A stretch of DNA of 5,326 nt. Origin: Bacillota bacterium (GTDB lineage: Bacteria > Bacillota_B > Desulfitobacteriia > Desulfitobacteriales > Desulfitobacteriaceae). Below the pieces are notes generated by a model that was not told where the DNA came from, made no database searches, and worked only from the letters and a program-made list of their open reading frames with translations. The stretch covers positions 1 through 5,326 of the forward strand of contig JAJYAS010000289.1 in assembly GCA_021779415.1 (NCBI GenBank). Direction: 5' to 3'. A program made the translations under genes and the position numbers. Position 1 is the first letter of the stretch; the number at the start of each line of letters is the position of its first letter. This document shows positions 1-5,230 of this stretch, piece after piece.

Positions 1-117
1 TTTCTGAAAAGCCTCTTCACCCCAAGGATACCAATCAACGGGGTTATAAGAATGTTGGAGAAGGTAGGGTGACTTTTCATTAGCTAATCTATTGGGTATT
101 CGGTTATTTGTAGTCAT
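1..117 (-). CDS. yyaL: YyaL/DUF255 (SSP411-type) thioredoxin-domain protein, N-terminal 39 codons only
   Basis: Reading leftward from an ATG at 117-115, the first 39 codons are open and run off the window edge. Residues 7-37 contain the block [14 protein letters not shown] followed by [13 protein letters not shown]. This is the characteristic N-terminus of the DUF255 family (B. subtilis YyaL, animal SSP411/spermatogenesis-associated protein 20), in which a thioredoxin-like fold precedes a six-hairpin glycosidase-like domain. Family members are usually close to 600-700 residues, so most of the gene lies to the left, including the thioredoxin CxxC region, which cannot be checked here. The start is supported by an AAAGGTGGTG Shine-Dalgarno sequence on the minus strand, a few bases upstream. 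The biochemical role of the family is poorly defined. The gene points away from everything else in the window and is probably unrelated to the sugar-acid module. Confidence 0.88.
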   Translation of the reverse strand, partial: MTTNNRIPNRLANEKSPYLLQHSYNPVDWYPWGEEAFQK

Positions 118-173
118 GGGAATCACCACCTTTCAATTTGAATTTTATAATTAAGGGAAGCCGATTTAATCTA

Positions 174-202
174 ACTCTATTTTTACATAATTTCCATTTC
201 AA
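174..202 (-). promoter_or_regulatory. Candidate sigma-A promoter for the YyaL-family gene
   Basis: On the minus strand TTGAAA (202-197, five of six matches to the -35 consensus) and TAGAGT (179-174, four of six to the -10) are separated by 17 bp. The pair lies about 57 bp upstream of the YyaL-family start codon. The -10 is weak, so this is only a best candidate by eye. Confidence 0.35.
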
Positions 203-231
203 TCATAGCTTATCCGCTCCTTTGAGGACGA

Positions 232-266
232 GAAATTATTTCATAATATGTAGGAGGAATAATTTC
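232..266 (+). repeat. Stem-loop presenting AGGAGG in its loop
   Basis: GAAATTATT (232-240) and AATAATTTC (258-266) are perfect 9-bp complements around a 17-nt loop that contains AGGAGG (252-257). A loose promoter-like pair lies just before and within it (TTGAGG near 222-227, TAATAT near 244-249). It could be the 5' part of a short transcript ending at the terminator at 363-385, where the CCCTCC arm is complementary to this purine loop. The stem is all A/T apart from its terminal pair, so stability is modest. Confidence 0.3.
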
Positions 267-362
267 AAAATTATTTAATTATTACAAGAGATGTTTGGAG
301 GGGCTAGGTAGCAATTTCTCTTATTGAGTGAAGTATTTAAATAGGGGAAGGGACAAAACGGT

Positions 363-385
363 AAGGAGGGGAAACCCTCCTTTTT
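363..385 (+). terminator. Intrinsic terminator with no assigned upstream gene
   Basis: AAGGAGGG (363-370) and CCCTCCTT (375-382) form a perfect 8-bp stem closed by a GAAA (GNRA-type) tetraloop. T residues continue through 385, so the run is TTTTT from 381. The T-run is only on the right side, so it would stop rightward transcription. Since the gene at 1-117 is leftward, the terminated transcript must start inside 118-362, or read in from antisense transcription of the YyaL-family gene. Confidence 0.7.
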
Positions 386-403
386 CCATCTCAATTATGT
401 AAT

Positions 404-451
404 AAATTAACTAGCTAGAGCGTTGGATATAATGCTATGGCTAGTTAATTT
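404..451. repeat. Inverted repeat, 12-bp perfect arms
   Basis: AAATTAACTAGC (404-415) is exactly complementary to GCTAGTTAATTT (440-451). A further interrupted inner stem is possible (AGC 419-421 with GCT 434-436), leaving a loop that includes GGATATAAT. No T-run follows on either strand, so it does not look like an intrinsic terminator. It may be a structural element of a transcript or a protein-binding dyad; the function is unknown. Confidence 0.65.
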
Positions 452-598
452 CCCAGTATATAATTTCAGACAGGAGGAATATGCAGGAAATGTATAGAGT
501 TCCTCTTTAAGAAGTGATTTTTTGTAAATTGAGTTAATTATGGGGAATTGCAAAATGGATATAAAAGGTCAAGGCAATCCTAAATGAGGTGAAGTAGA

Positions 599-685
599 AT
601 GGGTAATTTGTCAGAGCTAAAAAGTTCAATTGTCGCCGATTCTTTTTATTTCCTTACTATTAGCTCATTCGACTACTTTCCTTAA
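599..685 (+). CDS. Possible 28-residue small protein, unrecognised
   Basis: An ATG at 599 opens 28 codons to a TAA at 683-685. It is preceded by GAGGTG (586-591) with a 7-nt spacer, a plausible ribosome binding site. The predicted peptide begins MGNLSELKSSIVADS and ends with an aromatic-rich stretch (FYFLTI, FDYFP). I do not recognise it, and it has no convincing promoter or clear membrane segment. Short ORFs of this length arise readily by chance in AT-rich DNA, so this is a weak call resting only on the Shine-Dalgarno placement. Confidence 0.2.
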   Translation: MGNLSELKSSIVADSFYFLTISSFDYFP

Positions 686-728
686 AAACGAAGAGCCTTG
701 CCTTAAAGAGCTCATAAGCTTACGGAAA

Positions 729-773
729 TTTATTACGCTATTTGTAATATAATATTACAAATAGCGTAATAAA
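729..773. repeat. 45-nt palindrome with 21-bp perfect arms
   Basis: The arm 729-749 (begins TTTATTACGCTA, ends TTGTAATA) is perfectly complementary to 753-773, with only TAA (750-752) between them. Every one of the 21 base pairs matches. The bases outside break the symmetry at once (A728 against A774). There is no T-run on either side, so it is not a standard terminator. The centre contains a TATAAT string. A large operator, a cruciform-forming element or the remnant of a mobile-element end are all possible. Confidence 0.85.
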
Positions 774-921
774 AGAAGCTTGAAACCATTGCACATAATC
801 TTACGAATGATTCACAGCATATGGATTATGTACAATTTAGGTCAAGAAAAGGAGACCTGCGGGTTGTCTCTGAACGTGTTGCATATTAGGGATTGTAAAT
901 TTCGTGATTTGAGGTGGGAAA

Positions 922-1296
922 ATGAAGAGATGGGTCGTTGGAACAATTTGTTCATTTTTTATAATCTTCGCTTCGTTAGCATCTATGATTCAATTTTCTA
1001 ACGGATGGACAGTAGGGGATTATATTTTCAAGTTTCTAAATCAACCACCGTGGTCGAACAGTTTATCAGGGACACATTATAGTGTAATAGCTTTTCTGCT
1101 ATTATTGCTTGCAGGAGCCATCTGTTTAAGATTTTCGTTAGAGTCAGCACCTTCTAAATTAGCCAAAAGGCTAAATATCATGACTCTAATTTTGGTTTTA
1201 TGTTGGTTGCCAATTACTTATGCAGGTGAACAACTAGTTATGAGATTTTCTACAGGGATTAACTCTATTGGATCACTAGCCTTGCATAAAGTTTAG
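922..1296 (+). CDS. Hypothetical membrane protein, 124 residues
   Basis: The ATG at 922 follows GAGGTGG (911-917) at a short but acceptable distance, and the frame stays open to a TAG at 1294-1296. The protein has three likely hydrophobic segments: about residues 4-24 (after MKRW, a membrane anchor or uncleaved signal), 52-70 (a Leu/Ile/Ala-rich stretch) and 85-101 (IMTLILVLCWLPITYAG). Between the first two is a polar, aromatic loop (WTVGDYIFKFLNQPPWSNS) that is probably exposed outside the cell. A basic stretch (KLAKR) before the third segment suggests a cytoplasmic loop. I do not recognise the family and see no catalytic motif. The gene is monocistronic and convergent with the downstream regulator, with a terminator-like structure between them, so its job need not relate to sugar-acid use. 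The start and the membrane character are the parts I trust. Confidence 0.72.
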   Translation: MKRWVVGTICSFFIIFASLASMIQFSNGWTVGDYIFKFLNQPPWSNSLSGTHYSVIAFLLLLLAGAICLRFSLESAPSKLAKRLNIMTLILVLCWLPITYAGEQLVMRFSTGINSIGSLALHKV

Positions 1297-1395
1297 TATG
1301 ACATACTCTTACTCTTTTTAAATTTTGCTGATTTTTCTGTTGTCCGCCAACTGCATGCCCATTCGTCATGCTTTAATTTCGGATTTTTACGTTTT

Positions 1396-1452
1396 ACCGG
1401 GGCTATACCCTAGGAACAACCGCTCTTCTTTGTAAGCCCGGTTTATTTTTTT
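1396..1452 (+). terminator. Probable intrinsic terminator of the membrane-protein gene
   Basis: ACCGGG plus CT (1396-1404, with one bulged G) pairs with AGCCCGGT (1435-1442), and TTATTTTTTT follows at once (1443-1452). The T-run lies only on the right, fitting termination of rightward transcription from the 922-1296 gene. The 30-nt loop is longer than usual and the bulge lowers stability. The T-run overlaps the stop codon of the convergent regulator. Confidence 0.5.
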
Positions 1453-3364
1453 AATAAGTCTTTTTGATTCCAATTCTATAATTTTTTAGTTTCCGATAGA
1501 GTGTACTTCTGTCCATTCCTAGTAATTTGGCTGCAAGCGTTATATTTGAATTACATTGTGCCAATGCGGAGGTAATCCTATTTTCTTCAGATAGTAAAGA
1601 AGTGTGGTCTGTAATGTTAGTTGGTTCTGATTTATCTTCTCGGTCTTGCCAATATTTCCTTATCACATCTTCGGTAATAACTTTTTCATTGGCGATCACG
1701 ACTAATCTTTCGATGAAAAACCTTAATTCTCTGACATTTCCTGGCCAGTCATATTCAGCAAGATAGTCATATCCCGTAGAGGTGAGTTCCAGTTGCTTGA
1801 GGTGTTTTCGTTTATAATATTCCAAGAAATGATGTGCGAGATATTTTACGTCGTTGGGCCTATTGCGTAATGGCGGCAAATTCATTGTCAATACCTTAAG
1901 CCTGTAAAAAAGATCTTGTCTAAAATGTCCTTCTTTAATAAGTTCCATCAAATTCTTATTGGTAGCAGCAATAATCCTCATATCAACAGGTATATATTTG
2001 TCATCTCCTAGCCGCATGATTTGTTTTTCCTGCAATACTCGAAGTAACCGACTTTGACCATATTTGTCCATTTCTGAGATTTCGTCAAGAAAAATTGTAC
2101 CTCGATGTGCCATTTCAAATAAACCAGGTTTACCTTTTTTTGTTGCTCCTGTAAATGCTCCTTCTACATAGCCAAATAGTTCGCTTTCAAGTAAGTTTTG
2201 CGGTAACGCGGCGCAATTGACGGCAACGAATGGCCCGTTCTTCCTTGGGCTTTCATTGTGGATACTTTGGGCAAATAATTCTTTTCCAGTTCCTGATTCA
2301 CCTGAGATTAATACAGTCGCGTTGATTAAGGACATTTCTTGAGCGATTCGTTTGGTTTCAATAATCTGGCTAGAGATTCCTAAAATATCAGCAAATTGAT
2401 ATTTTGCAACAAATCTTCTCGCGATAACTTCATTACGGATTCTGGCTTCCATTTCCTGAATGCGAGTAACATCCTGAAAAGTAATGATTGCACCTATGAT
2501 CAATTGGTCAACGACTATAGGTGCAATGTTAAGGCTGATCCAGGTAGCACCAAGTTGCGTTACTTGGCCGATGGATTGTTGTCCTTCTTGTAAACATTTT
2601 TCAACATCTATGAAGGTTAGCACCAAATTTATTTTTTGTCCGAGCATCTCTTTGGCCGAGCGATTTAACAAGCGTTCTGCAGTTGGATTAAACACTTTGA
2701 TGACTCTCTCCTGATTTATACTTATGATGCCTTCTAATGAAGAGTCCACTAACGCTTTAAATTCTTGAGCTCGCTCTTTTTCGATTTTTCGGCCCAAGGC
2801 AATTTTTTGAGCCTCTAAGAAGGCTGCTCGAATGGAAAAATCCCCGGAACGTATGAGATAAGTCTTTAATCCTTTTTCTGCTGCTAAAAGAATTGTTTTT
2901 ATTCCACCCACCACAATATTAGCATCTGTTACTGCGACTTCTGCTATTTTTAAGGGTATATCCTCAACTGTTTTAAGAGGATAAATGGTCAATTCAATAT
3001 CGAAAATGTTTGATAGCACTTCGATGTCATCTACCATGTTGCTATACGCAAGTATTGCAACTTTTGGGTGAGACAACCCTGTTATCTTTTTGGATTCATG
3101 GAAAACCTGTGCCAGGTCTTGTCCAGTAATGGCGATTTCAACAACAGGAATTCTAACCCCGGACTCAATAATTAATTTGGCTGTGCCGCCCCTACAGACG
3201 ATAACATCAACATCCTCGTTTTGCAGTTTGTTGGCAAGCCTAATTCCTTTATTCAGTCGTGCTAAATATAAATCAAATTGATAGTCTAAGCCAAGTTCGT
3301 GCATAATTTCCTTTCCTTGAAGAAATAATTGCTTATCGGGAGCAATAAAAGCTATTTTAGACAA
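1451..3364 (-). CDS. Sigma-54-dependent activator with PrpR_N, PAS, AAA+ and Fis-type HTH domains
   Basis: This 637-residue bacterial enhancer-binding protein should remodel the sigma-54 RNA polymerase closed complex using ATP. Residues 1-190 resemble the PrpR N-terminal sensor (VIVCRGGTA 54-62; [15 protein letters not shown] 151-165; [10 protein letters not shown] 173-182). Residues 200-300 look like a PAS domain ([18 protein letters not shown]). The AAA+ domain (about 320-550) has Walker A GESGTGKE (355-362), the sigma-54 contact loop GAFTGA intact (402-407), Walker B GTIFLDE (422-428), putative arginine fingers in FRQDLFYRL (481-489) and sensor II PGNVREL (541-547). A Fis-type HTH closes the protein (about 595-634, [17 protein letters not shown]). 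It is longer than E. coli PrpR (about 530 residues), in line with the added PAS domain. The start is TTG: AGGAGG lies 11 nt upstream, an in-frame TAA lies three codons upstream, and the next ATG (residue 21) would cut into the sensor. Divergence from the transporter operon suggests it controls that operon; the ligand is unknown. Confidence 0.93.
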   Translation of the reverse strand: MSKIAFIAPDKQLFLQGKEIMHELGLDYQFDLYLARLNKGIRLANKLQNEDVDVIVCRGGTAKLIIESGVRIPVVEIAITGQDLAQVFHESKKITGLSHPKVAILAYSNMVDDIEVLSNIFDIELTIYPLKTVEDIPLKIAEVAVTDANIVVGGIKTILLAAEKGLKTYLIRSGDFSIRAAFLEAQKIALGRKIEKERAQEFKALVDSSLEGIISINQERVIKVFNPTAERLLNRSAKEMLGQKINLVLTFIDVEKCLQEGQQSIGQVTQLGATWISLNIAPIVVDQLIIGAIITFQDVTRIQEMEARIRNEVIARRFVAKYQFADILGISSQIIETKRIAQEMSLINATVLISGESGTGKELFAQSIHNESPRKNGPFVAVNCAALPQNLLESELFGYVEGAFTGATKKGKPGLFEMAHRGTIFLDEISEMDKYGQSRLLRVLQEKQIMRLGDDKYIPVDMRIIAATNKNLMELIKEGHFRQDLFYRLKVLTMNLPPLRNRPNDVKYLAHHFLEYYKRKHLKQLELTSTGYDYLAEYDWPGNVRELRFFIERLVVIANEKVITEDVIRKYWQDREDKSEPTNITDHTSLLSEENRITSALAQCNSNITLAAKLLGMDRSTLYRKLKNYRIGIKKTY

Positions 3365-3375
3365 TTGTGCTTAAT

Positions 3376-3381
3376 CCTCCT
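3376..3381 (-). promoter_or_regulatory. Ribosome binding site that fixes the TTG start of the regulator
   Basis: On the minus strand AGGAGG (3381-3376) is followed by an 11-nt spacer and TTG (3364-3362). The spacer is slightly long. No other start codon lies in frame between the upstream TAA and residue 21, so this site decides the start. Confidence 0.75.
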
Positions 3382-3388
3382 AATATAC

Positions 3389-3400
3389 GGATATATATCC
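3389..3400. repeat. 12-bp perfect palindrome before the regulator gene
   Basis: GGATATATATCC is self-complementary and lies 8 bp beyond the regulator's Shine-Dalgarno sequence, inside its predicted 5' leader. It might be a small operator or a weak hairpin. Alternating AT palindromes of this size can also arise by chance. Confidence 0.4.
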
Positions 3401-3465
3401 TTATTGATCAATGGCATATACTTCAGTTTCACTATGGTTATATAAAGAATCTTGGATTCGATTTA

Positions 3466-3471
3466 ATTATA
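3466..3471 (-). promoter_or_regulatory. Candidate -10 element for the regulator gene
   Basis: A perfect TATAAT occurs on the minus strand (3471-3466) about 100 bp upstream of the regulator's TTG start. The sequence 17 bp further upstream does not resemble TTGACA, so the promoter would be weak or need help. That -35 position lies directly beside the large dyad at 3500-3539, which would suit autoregulation. Confidence 0.3.
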
Positions 3472-3499
3472 CACGTTTAGAGGGCATTTACACCACATA

Positions 3500-3539
3500 T
3501 GTAGCACTTACCACAACGTTTGTCGTGGTAAGTGCTACA
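3500..3539. promoter_or_regulatory. Large dyad, probable upstream activator site (enhancer) for the sigma-54 activator
   Basis: TGTAGCACTTACCAC (3500-3514) and GTGGTAAGTGCTACA (3525-3539) are perfect 15-bp inverted arms around a 10-nt centre that is itself partly symmetric. The centre is near 3519.5, about 72 bp upstream of the -24 box at 3591 and about 98 bp upstream of the predicted start site. That fits the usual location of enhancer-binding-protein sites. Arms of this length could hold more than one dimer. No T-run follows, which argues against a terminator. Binding by the adjacent regulator is inferred from position and symmetry. Confidence 0.8.
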
Positions 3540-3589
3540 ATTATTCTGGAAACGGTTAGCTAAAGCTAGGAAATTCAACATTTTGACGA

Positions 3590-3606
3590 TTGGCACAGTT
3601 ATTGCA
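3590..3606 (+). promoter_or_regulatory. Sigma-54 (-24/-12) promoter of the transporter-dehydratase operon
   Basis: TTGGCAC (3590-3596), five bases, then TTGCA (3602-3606) matches the sigma-54 consensus TGGCAC-N5-TTGCW at every conserved position. The GG (3592-3593) and GC (3604-3605) doublets have the required 10-bp gap. Transcription should start near 3617, leaving a leader of about 230 nt before the transporter. The intact GAFTGA activator encoded divergently provides the partner such a promoter needs. Confidence 0.9.
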
Positions 3607-3636
3607 AAAGATAGACTATATGCGAAGCGTTATTGT

Positions 3637-3650
3637 GGTAAATGGTTACC
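3637..3650. repeat. Small inverted repeat GGTAA-N4-TTACC in the operon leader
   Basis: GGTAA (3637-3641) and TTACC (3646-3650) flank four bases. With the two bases before it the sequence reads GTGGTAA, the same heptamer as the inner part of the 3525-3539 enhancer arm. It sits about 20-30 bp downstream of the predicted start site. It could be a second, weaker binding site for the activator or a chance similarity. Confidence 0.35.
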
Positions 3651-3752
3651 GTAAGAGCAGCGCTAAAGGTTTAGATTTTAAAATGAAGGGGATGAGAAAA
3701 ATAGACAGAGATTACGATTCAGCAGAAAACGTCTAGCAAAGTGCTTCAAATC

Positions 3753-3809
3753 AAAGGAGGTAAATGCTAGGATGATGAATCGATGATGTGCCTGAAGGAG
3801 CTAATCTAA
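3753..3809 (+). other. Strong Shine-Dalgarno followed only by tiny overlapping ORFs in the leader
   Basis: AAAGGAGGT (3753-3761) is a nine-base match to the 16S anti-Shine-Dalgarno, stronger than that of the transporter itself, yet no normal gene follows. The ATG codons after it give MLG (3764-3775), MMNR (3772-3786) and MMCLKELI (3783-3809), the last two overlapping by their TGA/ATG. A leader peptide, a ribosome-binding control element or the remnant of a lost gene are possible. Nothing shows that any of these is translated. Confidence 0.4.
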
Positions 3810-3849
3810 GTTAATTATTGATTTAATAAAAATGAGGAGGGGCTTGTTA

Positions 3850-5157
3850 ATGAAATCGAACCCTGTGAATCTCAGGAAAACAAATATTCGCTATTTTATC
3901 TTGGCTATGCTGTTCGTTGTTACAACGTTGAACTTTGTAGATCGTTCGACAATTTCTATGGCTGCTCCAGCCATGAGGAAAGATCTTGGGATTAATACAG
4001 TGAATATGGGCTATATTTTTTCTGCTTTCGGCTGGTCATATACCGCCCTACAAATTCCCGGGGGATGGCTACTGGATAAGTTTGGTTCTAGAATAGTTTA
4101 TGGCGTAGGCCTTATACTATGGTCTTTGTTTACTTTCTTTCAAGGTGCGGTAGGTTTCTTCGGAGGGGCAGCAGGTTTCATAATCTTATTCGCTCTACGG
4201 CTTTTGATGGGAGTTAGTGAAGCACCTGCATTTCCGGCGAACAGCCGACTGACGACAATGTGGTTTCCAACGCATGAACGTGGTTTAGCATCGGCAATTT
4301 TTAATTCTGCGCAATATTTTGCTTTGGCAGTTTTTAATCCGATCATGGGATGGATTCTAATTAAATTTGGCTGGCCGCATGTATTCTATTCGATGGGTAT
4401 AGCGGGAATCATTCTGGGAGTTATATGGTTTGCCGTAATTCGTGATCCCAGAAATCATCCAAAAGTGAATCAAGCGGAACTGGATTACATTCAATCCGGG
4501 GGTGGTTTGGCGGATCTGGTGGACAGCAATAGCGTTATTAAATGGTCTTATGTTCGTAAACTTGTTACTAATCGGATGATGATTGGCATATATCTTGGAC
4601 AGTTTTGTTTGAATGTAAGCACATGGTTTTTCTTGACGTGGTTCCCCACGTACTTGATTACAACTAGGGGAATGTCAATTCTGAAGGTGGGCCTTCTTGC
4701 TGCGATTCCTGCCATTGGAGGCTTTGTTGGTGGTGTGCTTGGCGGTTATGTCTCGGATTGGTTACTGCGAAAAGGTAAAAGTCTGACTTTTGCTCGCAAG
4801 TTCCCAATTGTTTTAGGATTACTTTTGTCGGGCAGCATTATTCTTGCGAACTATGTTAGCACTACGTCGGTTATTATTGCTGTCATGTCGCTAGCGTTTT
4901 TTGCCAAAGGCTTTGGTGGTCTTGGTTGGACAGTTGTCAGTGATACATCTCCCAAAGAAATGTTGGGGTTAAGTGGAGGTATTTTCAATTTCGCAGGTAA
5001 CATTGCCAGTATCGTCACGCCAATCGTTATTGGATATATTCTCAGCGTAACCCACTCTTTCAACGGAGCGTTGATCTTTGTTGGGGCAATGGGGATTTTG
5101 GGAGCCTTATCTTTCTTAATTATTGTTCAAGACATTAAGCGAGTAGAATTTGATTAG
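3850..5157 (+). CDS. gudP: MFS transporter, ACS family, glucarate/galactarate (GudP/GarP) type
   Basis: This 435-residue major facilitator should import D-glucarate and/or galactarate with protons across the cytoplasmic membrane. About 12 hydrophobic segments are visible, with a cytoplasmic central loop near residues 197-235. Family marks are NFVDR (28-32), the motif-A-like GGWLLDKFGSR (71-81), RLLMGVSEAPAFPANSR (117-133) and WFPTHERG (138-145). From memory, it lines up along its whole length with E. coli GudP (450 residues), including MGYxFSAF, IFNSAQYFA, SRMMIG-like NRMMIG, RGMSILK, GGVLGG, PKE-GLSGG and SFNGALI near the C-terminus. I chose ATG 3850 over the in-frame ATG 3832 because AGGAGG (3835-3840) lies 9 nt before 3850, whereas the 3832 codon abuts this site and lacks its own. 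It is the first gene after the sigma-54 promoter, and the dehydratase gene follows 73 bp on. Glucarate and galactarate cannot be told apart by sequence alone. Confidence 0.9.
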   Translation: MKSNPVNLRKTNIRYFILAMLFVVTTLNFVDRSTISMAAPAMRKDLGINTVNMGYIFSAFGWSYTALQIPGGWLLDKFGSRIVYGVGLILWSLFTFFQGAVGFFGGAAGFIILFALRLLMGVSEAPAFPANSRLTTMWFPTHERGLASAIFNSAQYFALAVFNPIMGWILIKFGWPHVFYSMGIAGIILGVIWFAVIRDPRNHPKVNQAELDYIQSGGGLADLVDSNSVIKWSYVRKLVTNRMMIGIYLGQFCLNVSTWFFLTWFPTYLITTRGMSILKVGLLAAIPAIGGFVGGVLGGYVSDWLLRKGKSLTFARKFPIVLGLLLSGSIILANYVSTTSVIIAVMSLAFFAKGFGGLGWTVVSDTSPKEMLGLSGGIFNFAGNIASIVTPIVIGYILSVTHSFNGALIFVGAMGILGALSFLIIVQDIKRVEFD

Positions 5158-5179
5158 GAAAACAAAGGGAGTGTTCCAA

Positions 5180-5209
5180 ATGTGTAATTTTGGAGCAACG
5201 ATAAGATGA
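5180..5209 (+). other. Nine-codon ORF in the transporter-dehydratase gap
   Basis: ATG at 5180 reads MCNFGATIR to a TGA at 5207-5209. GGGAG (5167-5171) lies 8 nt upstream, a fair ribosome binding site. An imperfect hairpin, TCCAAA (5175-5180) with TTTGGA (5189-5194), covers its start. This may be coincidence or a translational coupling device between the two operon genes. Confidence 0.2.
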
Positions 5210-5230
5210 AATACCAGGAGGATTTACCTA

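Larger units (their letters stand above)
118..921. other. 804-bp region without a convincing protein gene
   Basis: No open frame in this stretch combines good length, a ribosome binding site and a recognisable product. It is AT-rich and unusually dense in structure: a stem with AGGAGG in its loop (232-266), an intrinsic terminator (363-385), a 12-bp hairpin (404-451), a near-perfect 45-nt palindrome (729-773) and a small hairpin AGGTC/GACCT (839-858). Two very short ORFs follow Shine-Dalgarno-like sequences: 481-510 (nine codons, MQEMYRVPL, after AGGAGG at 472-477) and 599-685. The segment could hold one or more small RNAs or decayed genes. I cannot identify an RNA family. Confidence 0.5.

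Noticed and set aside
780..1001. 73-codon rightward open frame beginning with TTG at 780
   Set aside because: It has no proper ribosome binding site at 780, overlaps the better-supported membrane-protein gene in another frame and has no recognisable product. An internal TTG near 863 has a Shine-Dalgarno-like AAAGGAG before it but gives only 46 codons, half of them in the overlap.
1353..1371. GCATG/CATGC hairpin in the gap after the membrane-protein gene
   Set aside because: Only five base pairs with a nine-base loop and a very short T-run. The downstream structure at 1396-1452 is the better terminator.
1527..3281. Several rightward open frames of 63-79 codons inside the regulator gene
   Set aside because: They are antisense to a fully conserved multi-domain protein, lack family features and follow from its codon composition.
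3500..3539. The large dyad as an intrinsic terminator between the divergent genes
   Set aside because: No T-run follows on either strand, and there is no transcript to terminate between divergent promoters. Its position fits an enhancer better.
3546..3562. CcpA cre-like site (TGGAAACGGTTAGCTA) between enhancer and promoter
   Set aside because: The left half fits the cre consensus but the right half is out of register by one base, so the match is too poor to call, although catabolite control here would make sense.
3832..3849. Upstream ATG at 3832 as the transporter start (six extra residues, MRRGLL)
   Set aside because: The codon abuts the AGGAGG that serves ATG 3850, no Shine-Dalgarno precedes 3832, and the usual GudP-type N-terminus fits a start at 3850.
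4140..5063. Two leftward open frames of about 70 codons inside the transporter gene
   Set aside because: They are antisense shadows of a conserved membrane protein without ribosome binding sites or recognisable products.
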